Under the pieces are notes generated by a model that did no database searches, had not been told where the DNA came from, and saw only the letters and a list, made by a program, of their open reading frames with translations. Both the position numbers and the translations under genes were made by a program. 64,000 bases of DNA, taken from assembly GCA_947650285.1 (NCBI GenBank), contig CANTFL010000756.1, forward strand, positions 1-64,000. Reading direction: 5' to 3'. Position 1 is the first letter of the stretch. Each line of letters opens with the position of its first letter. This DNA is from Hyaloperonospora brassicae. Lineage: Eukaryota; Oomycota; Peronosporomycetes; Peronosporales; Peronosporaceae. This document shows positions 41,801-55,100 of the stretch, piece by piece.

Positions 41801-42757
41801 TTCTTTTCATCGCGCTACGTCGCAGCAGTTATAGACCCGGTGACTTGCATTCAATATCTCCTTTCATTTGCCTATTCACTTAATTTTAGCCTCCACATTT
41901 GATCACTCGTCCCTTGGTCTGGTGTTTCAACATTTTTAAGCATGATAGGAATAAAATATATTCTGCCTCGTTGAACGTCAGATCATGGACGAAAGCTGAT
42001 GTGGAAGCCACTACCTTCCATCCTAGCAATTTGCGTATGATCGCGCTGCATGCTCACCTTTTCGCTTCACTCCAGCAGATCTGTTAAATCTATCCACCCA
42101 GCGATTCTTCACCTCCTCGATCGTAGGCGTAGACATACTTATCGTCCATCGTGGTAATTTACTTGGCGCTATCGCGATCAACATACCATCTACTTCTTTT
42201 CAAAGGGTAAAACTAAACGCCAGAAGACCCAGTATCTGATCTTCACCCTCCTCACATCGACGGATCTAGTATTCAGTTTGGTGGCAACACAGCCTATCTA
42301 CCTTATCTTCGTTTGAGGCCGTAAGATTAGAGCAAAATGCTAAGTTTTTATTTCGCGTCAGAGATGAAGATTTCAAGAGAAACCAGCGTGGTATAGCATA
42401 TATATAGCATCCTTACCGTGGTGGTACTTTCTTCTTCTCCATAAACACATTACTTCGTTATTCGTTAGCGTGCGGCTTAAAAAGGTGACCGACCAATTTA
42501 TCTGCTAACACATCTTCGAAATGTAGCCGTCACGGCCCACTTGCTGGCACAACCCACAAGTAGTGGCGGTCAATCCGACAAAAATGTTTTTAAATGTGTG
42601 TAGTGGCTATCTTTCTGTTTCAGGATCGTGAATGCGATCGGTGGTTTCTCCCAGCGACTCCTACCTTCCGGCTTCTACCCGCCCCAGAAATCGGATTTGG
42701 ATCGCGATCGCTCCCAGCAATTGGGTACAGAACGCGATTTCCCTAATTGACAATATG

Positions 42758-42814
42758 GCGGAGGCATCTGAAAGAGACATACATATTATATATATCTCTT
42801 TCAGATGCCTCCGC
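42758..42814. repeat. Perfect 20-bp inverted repeat with 17-nt loop
   Basis: The left arm 42758-42777 (GCGGAGGCATCTGAAAGAGA) and the right arm 42795-42814 are exact reverse complements, separated by an AT-rich 17-nt loop. It interrupts the RT-RNase H part of Gypsy relic B. A perfect hairpin in otherwise eroded sequence suggests a recent event. Confidence 0.85.
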
Positions 42815-43639
42815 TGTTCTTGAATTTCTATGCGCTCGTCGAATTTCGTGAATTTCGGCTGCTTGATTATAAAGCACTGAAGTGTACACAAAATTTTTGT
42901 AAATACATCGACCGTATTTGGTGAGGCTTCCCTGAACTATTGCATCGATCGGAGCGGTTGAGGAAAAAGTAAAATTAATAATGACCCTGGATCCTTTGTG
43001 TTCGCTTTTAATCGCGCGGTTTTTGAAAAATGATGACCTAAATAGTCTAACTTCCGCCGTCTCATAAAACAATGAGTCATAATGATCGATAAGTTCCACC
43101 GATTATATACGTCCAATAATCGATTTACTTTACGGTTAGAGACTCCAACGCCTTGGCAGGTATCCGTAATCGTGAATATATGACCTTCAACCGTGAACGG
43201 ACGCCTAAATGTCAGAATCAGGATCATTGTCAGTAAACACGTCGATAGAACCAGATGATTACGAGGCGATCGTGATAACCCGAGTACCAATCTTCAAATA
43301 CCCATGAAGCCCGTTCACATCAGGCGTTGGTGTTTTGGAGTGGTGATCACGAATTTCTTGTGATCTGGACCATCCAATGCCTTCCGGACATCAGACTAAC
43401 GGAGGGGGACCCCAATTTCGTGCTTTGTGTCTTCTTGCTCACCATTTTTGACCGTCGGTGGGGCGTGTTTCGCTCTTCTTAATGGACTAAAGCTGAAGCT
43501 GAGAACCTGACCGGTTCAGGGGATAAGTGTTTATTGGGTGGACATTCTTCACGCGGTCAAACATGGGGGTGGATTGAGTGAAAATTTCTTTTCTCGATCG
43601 CGTGTATACTGGGGCGCTCTCCCAGAGTCGCCTTGGCTA

Positions 43640-43905
43640 AGAATAATTATTGATATGCAAGTTTCTGACCACTTGAGCCGTCTCGAGATCTTGAATCGGA
43701 TATGTAAGGTTCACTGCGTCCGATAGCAGTTGGGGGTGAGAATTGACGCTCCGCCTGGCCACACAATCCAAAGGCGAAGTTTGTACAGACGTAGGTCGCT
43801 CTCTGGGCAACGGGAGGCTAAAGTTCCTACCCGGGAGATGTCGACGCGTGTCTGTCGTTTCAACTATAATTCTGCATATTTTTATTTAACAAGTCCAAAA
43901 CCTAT
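43640..43905. repeat. Dispersed repeat copy 1 (Gypsy RT spacer)
   Basis: Shares ordered blocks with 49380-49640: TTCTGACC...GCCGTCTC, CCTGGCCACACAATCCA and GTCGAC(G/A)CGTGT at similar spacings. It lies between the RT core and RT thumb of relic B, so it represents pol spacer sequence of an old Gypsy family. Confidence 0.6.
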
Positions 43906-43996
43906 GGCTATTCCTATCTGTTCGCTAAATAATTATTTCGTATCGCTTGTCTACGTTATTCGCCTCCTGCATCATGTGGTCCACAGCGGATACCAG

Positions 43997-44125
43997 GTGG
44001 TGGATCGCGAGGTAGTGGATCACTCTGTGGTGGATCGCTCCGTACTGGATCGCTCCGTCATGGATCTACTCCGTTTTCGATCGCTTCGTATTGGATTGCT
44101 ACGTATTAGATCTCTCGGGTCGTGG
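43997..44125 (+). repeat. 15-bp minisatellite, about 8 units
   Basis: Consecutive 15-bp units of the form GTGGTGGATCGCTCC. On the plus strand they translate to repeated VVDRS pentapeptides (43730-44149 frame), on the minus strand to TERS-type repeats. Later copies are degraded. It falls inside the RT spacer of Gypsy relic B, so the pol direction is minus and the plus-strand peptide is unlikely to be made. Confidence 0.75.
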
Positions 44126-46193
44126 ATCGCGGTATGTGGTCCGCTTTGATTATGTGCTTTATAGTCTATTCGTACACACCCAGTAAAAATCGCGGTCAAC
44201 CAGTCAAACCCATCTTTCATGCCAACGAGTCCATCTTAGATCGTGATTCACCAATCGAATTGTTTCAGTACTCCAAGCGGTTAAGTGATCTTAACTGCCC
44301 AACATTCTTTCTTTGCACTTCTCCACATTAGAAAGCCTGAAGCGCGTTTGTCAAGTCAAATGGAATACTTAGCCATATAAACAGGCCTGATGGTGTAACA
44401 AACGCCGAATTTTGCCTTAGTCTCTGTCATCTACACCCATCAAAACGCACTTGCCACATCCAACGAAAATTACCTCATGGCTAATACATATCCTGCTGCA
44501 AGTTGCTGATCTTAGGAATGGGATTGACCAACAGTCTCGTTTGTTGACAAGCTCGTTTATTGTTAATACACATCGACTATTTTCTTCATTCTACATTATA
44601 ATCCCCACGATCGATGATGTCAACGGATATTTGTACGGGAAAATTATCGGCAAAATTAGAATATCCACAAAAATCCCTGGATCAGATTAGCCAGCTTTCG
44701 CGAAACATGAGTGCTTCTGGTCATACTCTTTGTGCGATCGGTTCGGATATCGATATCACAGGCTTCGCCAAGTCCTGCATGAGGCAGGGCATTACCCTTG
44801 CCTATAGTAGATAGCAAAATACCCATATTAGCTGCCGAAAGTTGTCTTGGTCACTCAAAAGTTAGTTTTCTGGGTCTTCCCCTTAAATATACTAAAAATA
44901 TATATGACCGCAGGCGTAACCATTTCCGGTAAGATCGCCATATGCTGATCGCCATCTTCGACGTACAACTCAACCCTTTCGTTACGATACGTCGACACGC
45001 TAGACGGTTCTGCATCTTCCTTTATTCGATAATCACAACGACTCCATACTTTTTATTCAGTCTATCGTGTTTTTTATACCCCACAACCTCGGATTGAAAT
45101 AACGTCTGTCTGACAGATGTAAATGCCTTGCGGCTTCTCGTTAACATTTCGATCGATTGCTTTACGTCTTTAATTTTAAGCTAATCTCCACATGTCGATC
45201 TCGCGTATGATTGACCTACCTGCATCCCTGGACCATAAACAGCGTCGAAGAGGCTTTCGCAGGCTGACATCGTTTTCGAATTGCACAGACCGCTCTTTTT
45301 CGTACCTCGCTGTCTGGCTGGACTGATATGACTATCTTTGCCCTTCACCATCCATATCTGGGATAACGTCTTGTTGATCGATAGAATGAAGCTGCGATCG
45401 ATCAAATTCCTCTCGATATATCTCTATGTCACTGTTGGAGTTACCACCCCGAAAGTTCTCCTCGACCTGGCTAGTATACGATTATCGTCTGTATTCTCAT
45501 CATTTTATAAATCGTCACGAGCACCTTATACAATTACTGGTCGTTGTTCGCAGCGCGATCATCACCCTTGTTTAAAACGATGTATGGCATCATATTGTCG
45601 TCGATCACGTTTCCATTCAGGTTGTAACTCTTAAGCAATACAATCTTTCGGCTCTCCTCTAATCTTCACCCCCTGGATTTTTAATCTTGTCCGGCGCAGA
45701 AAGTGTTATCTGATAAACCAGTGGTACTTGATACGCTTGGGGGATACTTCTTGACATCTTGTTGTAGTTTCGAAAGATAGTGCCTACCGATCTTTACGTA
45801 GTCGCGACTCCACAGACATGTACCCTTGCGATTAGGGTATCATGTCAGCTACCATCCACGATTCCAATGACATTTATAAGCGCAAGGTATCTCTTCCATC
45901 GAACATGCTGGTGAGATGTAGGTAGTTAATTTTATTCGTCCCATTAGTCAAAGTTAGTTCCCCCTGCACTTCTTATTTATTAAAAATAAATCTCTTATTG
46001 GCCTAACACCTTCCTTCACTTCGATTGGTTTGCCGATAGGGATCACCACGTGTAAATAATTCTGTTTAATCGCTTCTATTGGTGACATTAAGATTAATCT
46101 TATTCCCTGCAAAAAAGTGCGGTCTTTGTCGGGTAAACATAGCGTTCCGCCTGCTATATCCAGGCTAATCCCCTCCGGGACCACGAATTTCAT

Positions 46194-49100
46194 GCCTAGT
46201 TAAGACGCCTGACCCATTTTTTTCACACAGCCATACGTTGAGTTGATAAAATAGTGAACCGTCCAATGTTGTCTTGTGTTTCGTGCGCTTGACCGTCATG
46301 TCTGCTTTTTCTTTTATACGAACATATTATTAATCCTGGAATTCGTCAATATACACCCTGCCTTCTAAGCAAAGGCAGTCGTATTGTTGACAATTCAGCA
46401 CCGAAATCGAACAGAATAATGGCCTTCTCGTTATTAATCTTGCCAACCCCTTACACCTTCTTTAACCAAATTAGATAGGTTTGATATGTTTAATATCCAC
46501 GTGCGTTCCCTGATGCAAATCAATCTACATTTTCACAGATAATCAGATGTATTCATGAATTCTATTCACACTTGAGATGGCAGGGAATCAATTTACATCA
46601 TTATGTAAATCTGATAACGGCTCGGCCCGATCGTAAACCTCTTGTTCCTTCGATTGTATAACAGAAAATATATCAATGCATAGCCTAGAACGCTGGACTC
46701 GTTTCAGATTCCACCAAGGCAAGGGTCCTGGTTCAACATTTTCTCCGCCTCGGACGAAAAACTTTCTGCGTGCTTGATGAGCATAAAAATTTACGCATTA
46801 TATTGTAGATTTTTTTAAGCGCTTGCTACTTTAGGACACATGTCCACAAGCACCACAGGCGTATAATATATGTTGGATGAATGTCCATTGCGGCCACACT
46901 CTGGCATGTCTTCTCTTCCAGCAGCGGCGAATTTTATGCGTGATCGATCTACAGTGAGTGCGCGCTTCTGATAGTTTTCGTTGATCACGTATATCCACAA
47001 TTGCTTTCTAATGCGATATACGATGATCTTGGTTTGACTATACATAATTGGAGATGGAAGTCGCACGAGTTTTACGCCGCTCCGCGTCATCATCTATGCC
47101 ACTTGGCATTGACTTCGACGTGCTTCTCTCGCTTTCCACCCTGATCGATCTTACTATTCGAACTCATTGTTCAATACCTGATCAACATAAGCGTCTGATC
47201 GCTGATGAAACTTGCCCGAATTCATCGACGCTATTGTGTGCCGTTTTTCTATCCGGTGGCACGCATGCAAATTTTTCTTTTCTCGTAAAAATCCGGTAAG
47301 CGCATTAGAGTCAGCTGTTTCGCTAAATCACGATCATGATGTGTGGAAATAAAGTGCTAAACATGTCTACGCCGCGTACTGTGTCAATTTGAATTGCGAC
47401 TAAGCTTGGATCGAAGCCCCATTTATAAGGTGCAAATTCTTTGAAGCGGTTTCTTTTGGTCGTTTGCGCGTGTTAATACAGCCTTACACTCGACACACCA
47501 TATCCTTCATATTGTACCAGGATTTCTTTTAGATAATGTTTTTACAAGTGACGAGTCTGACGCCTCATTTGACGGTGCCCAATTTGCGCTAATCATGTCA
47601 GTAGATCACTTAACACGAAGCAATTTTATTCATCTAGTATTAAGTCCCTCAGAAACGCCGACTTGACCTTGCTAATCCAGATTTTGGTTCGTTTTTTTAC
47701 CTAGATCTCGACCATTGAGCTTTTTCAATTCGCCAATTATTGAGCGACAAATGCGCTGAGAAGATGGTCCCATCAAAACTTTCGCAGGAGCCATAAATGG
47801 ACGCCTCAAGTCTTCGTGCTCCGACTCGTTCGGGCGTGACCTACGGGATCGCCGAAAATAAATCGGCCTTGACACGATACAACCGATGCCTTCTCGATAT
47901 TATAAAATGAATCTTCTCGATACATGGCTATCTCAATAGACTAGTTTGGAAAAATCAATTGAAAGGCTTGACTTCACTGTCTTTGTTGGACCCGCTCCAT
48001 AGCGTTTTCGATGAAAAACAGCACTGTCCTTGGAAATTCGATGTATCACCTCTGGTGGCGCTTATAGAAGCCGATCGTGACTCGGCTTCACTACTTTGGG
48101 ACTATAAAGCAAAGGAACGTATTTACTGGGGCTAAGCAATATTCATTAACTGCCGATTAAGTAATCATACTCGATCTCCGATTCCGCTGAGGCATGCTGC
48201 GACGATCCGGTGTAACTTTCTTATGGTGTGTCCGTGCTCGCGGTGATGACTTGATCTTCCATCTTAGCTTTGCCTGTGAGAGAGATTATCTACTATTGTA
48301 GTGATTGGAATGCGTGAGAAAGCTATATGTGATCGTACTTTCACCGTTTCCCCATATCAGACATCTCCGATAAGAAAATAGATTCATGCAACATTTGCAT
48401 GATTCCGTAGACTTTCTTTCGGCATTGACGATGCCCTTGCTGGGGTCATTACTTGACCTTAATATCATCGATAAGCATTGCCTATAACGTTTGAAGCACT
48501 AAGTCACTGGATAGTAGGCTCTTTAGCAACTCCCGGTCGTCAAGCCTTAGTCAGCTCATCTCGCTGCTACCGTTCCATCTTTATTTTGCCCTCCACGAAC
48601 TTGAATGAATTTGAGAATTTGATCTTAACCAAATAGCGCTTGTCAAGTTAGGTCGCTGTATTTCTACACCCATCATCCTATATTTCTCTATTCCTGATAT
48701 CGCTGGTGTGGTCTTGGAAAACGCTTGTTTGATTTTTGACAATAGGTTTTTATTCTTCGAGTAAAGCTTCGTAGCAAGTTCCATGGTAGTCCCTAAAGAA
48801 ACCTCAGAAGGGTTTGAAGTTTTCCTTCCGAATCGAGTTATCGGATTCCCTCTTTTTCTTCTCGTCATCATAGTCTTTTCTAGTACTGTAATGGACTAAG
48901 ACTGCTTGTGACACACGCTGCTATGGCGACGTTTTGGCCTTCATCGCTTGCATACCTGTTTCACTATTACTATCCACATCTTCACCTATAGGCACGGTGG
49001 ATCCACTAGTCACCAGAAGATCCTTGAAAGCACTCCATTATGGTGGAGTGGTGATCGCCCTTTTTGTAAATTTTAATATATACCTGCAATCGCAGCCATA

Positions 49101-49379
49101 CCGCCGATTGACGGGGGCCACATTTCTCTGTTGTAGCTTTTTTTATGTACCCGTTGGCGAGGCGGGTTGCACTCTTCCAGGTGGACTCGTGTCAATGGAT
49201 ATCTTGACCGTGTTTGCGATGAGGTCGAGGTCCGATCTCCTTGTAGAAATCTTCACACCACGACCGGGGTGGACATGATCACGAAGGATTTTGTCATGGG
49301 ATCACTTGTATACTTGTAGGGTGCTCGATATGAGTCACGCTGATCTGTAACAGATCGCCTTGTCCAAAGTAGATGCTCG
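46194..49379. other. Decayed region upstream of Gypsy relic B
   Basis: Expected to hold the gag of relic B on the minus strand. The frame 46815-47093 has an isolated CGRNGHSS that might be an eroded zinc knuckle. Other frames (47672-47875, 48581-48871 on -; 48934-49278 on +) show no domain. Confidence 0.3.
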
Positions 49380-49640
49380 ATTCGCGAGCCTTCTGACCCT
49401 TTAAGCCGTCTCAAGATCTTACACTCTTAGCCTTACTGGTTTGCTGCGACCAACCGAAGCCGGGGTTTTGCTAGAGAGTTCTTGATCCCTGGCCACACAA
49501 TCCAGGGATATCACTTCATTACAGCATGTAACTTTCTTTGGCGTCAGGTGGCCAATAGGACAACCGGAAGAGAAGTCGACACGTGTAGCCAAAGGCATAT
49601 TAATCTCTACTAAATGTTAGCCAATCAAGATCAATAACCC
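49380..49640. repeat. Dispersed repeat copy 2 (second Gypsy relic)
   Basis: Direct-orientation homologue of 43640-43905, with matching blocks in the same order. It implies another old Gypsy of the same family on the minus strand around 48-51 kb, though other domains were not recognised there. Confidence 0.55.
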
Positions 49641-52199
49641 TATCTCTATTCTCATACCGTTAGGATCGCATGCCACGTGTCGCTTTTTCCAGAAGATAGC
49701 AATGTTGAACTTGCGTGGCATACGCGTGATATACTTGTCCGCTGCAGTTGATTTTATGCTTGCAAATCATGTCGTGTAGTCTACACAAGCTTGATCGCAA
49801 GCACGTACCTGGTCCTTTATCTTTGTTGCGAGCACATCCTCGATCGCATATTGTCTTGCTGACCGTAAATCACAGGTTGTGGTCTACACCTGCCAAGATC
49901 GTGTTTACATATATGATCGCTGATCATAATTTCTATCGTCTCCTTGATTGAGATCGCCTTGCTGATCACGAATCGCCAACGTAATCTCCCTCTTGACTGT
50001 AGCCCCATCTCCATGACTCGTATCCGTCGTCCGTCATACTTCGATCCAATCATGCAGGTACCACTTTTTCTGATCTGATATTCGTTTCTTCTTATCAGTC
50101 GAATGGACGTGATATGACTAGGTGTAGGACTGGCATGGCAATTGCTTGCTAATTTATTCTATCTGGAACGCAATAAGTTAACATGTCGCAAATTTCCTGA
50201 GCCGCTTCACCACACGTACGAGCTTGCGAGAGAAATAAGTGACAATTACACCTCACGCGGTCGCTTTAAACGGCCAAATTAAGCGCCTAGAGGGCCAACT
50301 GCATGAGCCCCTCATCCTCTATTGACAACGCGAGAACCAACATCGAGAGAGGGCGTTGGATACCTACTTTCATCACAATTTATCCCTTGCAAGCCTCAAT
50401 ATACCCTCCTCGCCGCAAAACCGAAGGCCCAGAACTTTTCTATAAGACCCGCGGAAGTACCTTCTATAAGCGCTAGGTCTCCAGCCGATTCTCGCTCCCA
50501 CTTGGCGTCCACTATAGCAAAATACCTTTGCGAGCGTCGGTTTACCTTTTGGCCAAATCTCGCGATTATTGAAACTTAGCCACGGCTGGTCGGCGAGCCT
50601 CCTCCACTCTCTGGATAAGACCCTCGGGTGGTGCTTCGAGTCTAAGAGAGCTTATATTGTCGAACAACCTCTCCAGCAGCGACACGTTTGTGTGGGCGAC
50701 CCTACGGAAGTCGCGATCATCCAGACGGGAGCCAACCAAGCAATACAAGCTTTTATTTACCTCTTGCTCTGCCAATTTCGTCTCTATGTTTACCTCTGAT
50801 TCGCCTGTTACGATATCAAATGTCTCAAATCCACGAGTTCTGCAGATTTTATCCCTCAGGCCGCCTTTAAGAGCTCCGCGAAACGCACAAGCACCACAGT
50901 TTACATGCGTTTAATCACATTCACCCGTCTAATCATCACCTACACCGATCAAGCAGTATTTGGGATGCTTTCGTCCTCTATTGCATGTTCTGCCGCTCCG
51001 CAGTGCCCGTCGATCAAGCAAGCAATGCTCGGATCTTGTACCTCCGACAGTGAATAGCCGATGGTCACACATTAAATATTGGCGATAGTGGGTGACGCGG
51101 ACTTTATTTCAATCCGTTCATTCACCCAAGCGTCGACCGCCTTATATTTGGTCCTATGCCTAAAGGTTGTTAGCTTGGCTGAAAAAGCTTTGTAGTCGGT
51201 GGATTATGGCAACCTTTGGTCCATTGTGACGTTTGCGCGAAACGTTGAATTAGTTTTCTGGAATTACCCTCGAACGGATTTAGTCCACCGGACGTCGAAA
51301 AGCACGAACTCATTCCGGACAAGCTTCGCTTTTAAATCCAACGAAAATATGAACCTGCTGGCTGCCACGCCTTTGGTCGCCGCCGGAGGTTCACTCCCCC
51401 CAGATTGTTCTGACCGTAAAATAATTCGCAGGATTGATCGCCGTGCTCGAGCCGTTTATTTACTTTATACCCAGGCACTTTGAAGGGCGACCTACTGTCT
51501 TAAATTTATTAATAGAAATCACATATCGGTGCCTTCCTCACTCCCACAACATCTCTCGAAAAATCGTCGAGGTCGGGCGGACCAAGCGTGCCGGACGGTG
51601 GCCAGTCTGATATAACAGGGGATGAATGGGTCATTGCTGTACTTGACATCTTCCTCAACCATATTTCCTCCATCTTTCGCGTCCTCGCTTTGTGGTTTTT
51701 TTGGTATCTTGGGCGTAAGAAAGGGTCAGACCCATTCAATATGCTTGGTGCTCTCCGAATTTCCAAAATCGCGCTACCGTGGCTTCCACTATCGGCTATT
51801 TTCAGATCCCTACCCTGGCACCTGGATCCCCTAGCATCGATGACAAATTCATTCCATTATCTAAGGTTAAAAAATTTGAATGCATTAATTTACTCTGTTC
51901 AGCCTTTCTTTTCTTTTTAACTGAACCTCGTATTACATTCCTTTTTTATATATTTAACTCATTCAGGAGGTTAATTTTAACTTGTCTTGAACCAACCTGG
52001 GTCCATGTCGGAAACGAAGGGGAACCTGTGATGGACTCTGATCTACCCTAAAGAGATTTAGTATACTAACGAGGATTTCGGGTCTATCATTAGAGGACGA
52101 AAGCCTTACTCGTGAAAGACTAGGGTCAACTTCCTAAAGCTTCGAAGTCTATCTATGATTCAAGTAAGTCTCAATTGCCTCGAATCAGTAAACCCTTGT
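49641..52199. other. Decayed sequence, no recognised gene
   Basis: Open frames on both strands up to about 110 codons (for example 51588-51920 on +, 50566-50775 on -) without domains. Probably Gypsy-derived debris. Confidence 0.4.
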
Positions 52200-55100
52200 C
52201 TTGTAACTATTAAAACCTCGCAGTACGTCTCCACGATTCAAGCCCAGTTCGTCTACCATGATTATAATTCGTATTCCTGATATAGAACAAGAAGTTATCG
52301 CTGCTGTCGTCCGTATCTCGTTTTCTTACGATTACGACTCTCTCAAGTATTTTCAACCTTGTATTAATCTTTTTATAGTTACCGCGCTTACTGTCTTCTG
52401 AAATTAGGAATTCACAAACGTTAACCATTTCCAGTTGTATATAGTCATCGTGCGGTTTGGACGACTCGGGAACTTCTTGACCTTCTTGATCTTGTGTATA
52501 TGCTCGATTAGGAACGGGCTGTACTCCGTCCCCCTGGGGTTTGGTCGTTCTGCATGGATTCGCACTAGTGGCTAAAACAACAATGCCGAAGGTGGGACAG
52601 CATCCTGGCGTCTCCATTTTTATTCCGACCAGATTGGTTCATACTTAGGTCCCTGATGTTATCTTGTGATCGAACAATCCTTCGCGGTGCCGTTGTACTC
52701 GATCCCTAGTCGCTTCTTGTAGAATCTTGTTCGCCTTATCCCTCTCTCGCTGAAATTAACTTCGTATGAGTTAGAGCAACCTTCGGGGCCCAGAATCTCA
52801 ATAAGTTACATTCGCTAGAGGTAGTGTTGCTTCCTAAATGGATTCGGTATCCCAGCCGTGGATTAGGTAAAACGTTGTCTTCTACAGATCTATCATGGGC
52901 GGTGTTGCTAGCAAACTTTAATAGTTCTGCGTAATCGCCCCATCTAGTTGGACTGCTTCGTAGCCATCATTTGAACCTCATATTAAGTTAGTGAACCATC
53001 GTTTCGGCTGTGATATTGGCTTGAGGTCGGTGGGCCATAGTCGCTTGTTGACGTCGACCTAACATAAGATACAAGAATGACGGTTGAAATGATTTTCGGC
53101 TAGCGATCAAACCAGATCGCTTCTCTGGCATCGAAACGACAATTCATACACTCCTAGTCACTTTTGGCGACCATCTGGGATGACTAAGACGCACGAGCGT
53201 TCTTAATTTCATACCCAGTACAGTTTTCGACTTTTAGACGTAGCTATGTGTTTCTTTGCGTGACGCTAGGAGAAATGCGATGTGGCCCATCGCTTTTACC
53301 TAACAAGTTGAGTTCGAACCAACATTTATAGGACTGTGTCCTCGCAAGATAGGTCCATCTTTTCCGGTTCCACTATCGGTAAATGAACTAACACATCTTT
53401 GCACACTTCGAACTGACCTTTACAGTATAATTTTGTCTGATCCGTTGGTAGTAGTACCCGACCCCTTGGTAAACACACTTTTCACTTGTAAGGTAGGGGG
53501 AAATTCATTATGTATGGCTTCCGGTATCCCCGACCGAACTGCTAGGATCATGTCTTAATTCTTCGGCTATGGCGTTGAAGAAGTACACCAATATTCCTTC
53601 TTCGCGTTTATCATTGTATTTTGACATCTCACTGCACACATAAGACGATTTATAGACAGATCCCTCCAGTATCAGTTTAGAAAATTGTTCATATATTCTA
53701 TCCAGATCTCTGCTTTCTGCGCTTTCTTAATTCGATTTGCTTGGAGTTTCTGCATCAGTTACTCTTGCACAATCTCGTCGGGATCCCAGAATTAGACCAA
53801 GGTATTGAAAATATAATACCGTAACATGAACCTGGTCGTTAGTAACATGCTCTTTAATAATCGTTGATCGCTTAAAAAACCTGGTCGCGTCTTGCCCGGC
53901 GTCGACGCAACTCTTTTCATTTTGTGCTAACCTTTAGTGGGCAATACTTCTGCACAATATTTAAGCTACCGCTTCACATGTAAATTTTCAGTGCACGGGA
54001 TCTAGTGGGGTTCAATTAGAGCTCTATAATTTTGTGGCGGTAGACCTGAGGCCTTTAATCTAATTCTTTGCGAATCTGCCAAGCCATCAATCTAGAATAT
54101 ATAGGGGTAATTAAGCTTTTTCTATCTACAATTTTAAGCGAGTTAAAATTCAGCAACGTGCCTTCATGTTTTGGGTCATAAACTGTAGACGTAGGGGCTA
54201 GTTGGAGGCGTGTTTGACTATGATCCATGTTGGAATTTTTTCCCAATAATGTTACAGGCCTGCCCAAACTCCCTGTTTCACACGGGCTAAATCATCAAAC
54301 TTAGTAAATTTAGTTCTTAGCCTAATTTAACTGTAGGTGTAGGAAATTATATTGTTTGTCTACGCTCACTTTCTGGGTGCAATTGAATGCAAAATAATGT
54401 CTTTATTTTATCGAGGGGTAATGTTGGCCTCTCACCCCGCACCTGAATATCGCATTTTTTTACAATTTCCGACATCCAATGTCCAACGAGATAAAAAACC
54501 TGTTCCCTAAGCGCCCCTTCCTATCGACCGACCTGAACAACCACCCGAATGCGAATGTGTACCAACTAATTTTAGAGGTTGTGCGATCAGTGTGGTATAA
54601 CAAATCTTTTATATTCGCAACAAGGCTAATAATTTCTTACTTTCAGTGTATTCTCAATTCTTAAGCCTTTAGGTTCTGACGTGTGAAAATCACATGCATG
54701 AGTAGGTCTTCGTAATTATAAAATAGCGATGTTGAAAAGGCGTATCCTCTTGCACAGACAATAATAATAGCTACGTTGACCGGGTTGAAATGTCACGTTA
54801 TCGATGCCGAAGTACTCGTTTTCTTAAGCATAGAAAGGCAAATTGGTACGCGGGCCCACTTCAATAATTCTTCCTCTTCTTCCTTGACGGGTGTATAATC
54901 CTCGTTTTGAAATTGAATTCGCCGTGCGTTGAAGCCCTCCTCTCTCAATGCGTAAATGACATAAGCACATACATTATGGTCATTTATAAACCGGCGAGTA
55001 CTTTAAACTCTCCACAACTGAACGCCTAGCGTTTAATATCATCAGCAAGTGAAGGTCAATCAGTTATTCTAGGTCCTTGAAGTTGTTCTTTACACCCCTT

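Larger units (their letters stand above)
40950..46193 (-). pseudogene. Ancient Gypsy pol relic B
   Basis: Minus-strand fragments in canonical order: protease/linker at 45954-46193 (ISLDIAGGTLCLPDK); RT start at 44729-44800 (GNALPHAGLGEACDIDI) and RT core near 44382-44482 (SLDVASAF); RT thumb and connection at 42750-43290 (NRWNLSI, DYLGHHFS, HEIRRAH); integrase at 40950-41213 (SVQRYV, PSLPKLFRG, LLIWVGL, QAIAENY). Family assignment rests on resemblance to oomycete Gypsy polyproteins as I know them. Heavy frameshifting and stops show great age. The element belongs to a lineage different from the one at 19054. Confidence 0.7.
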
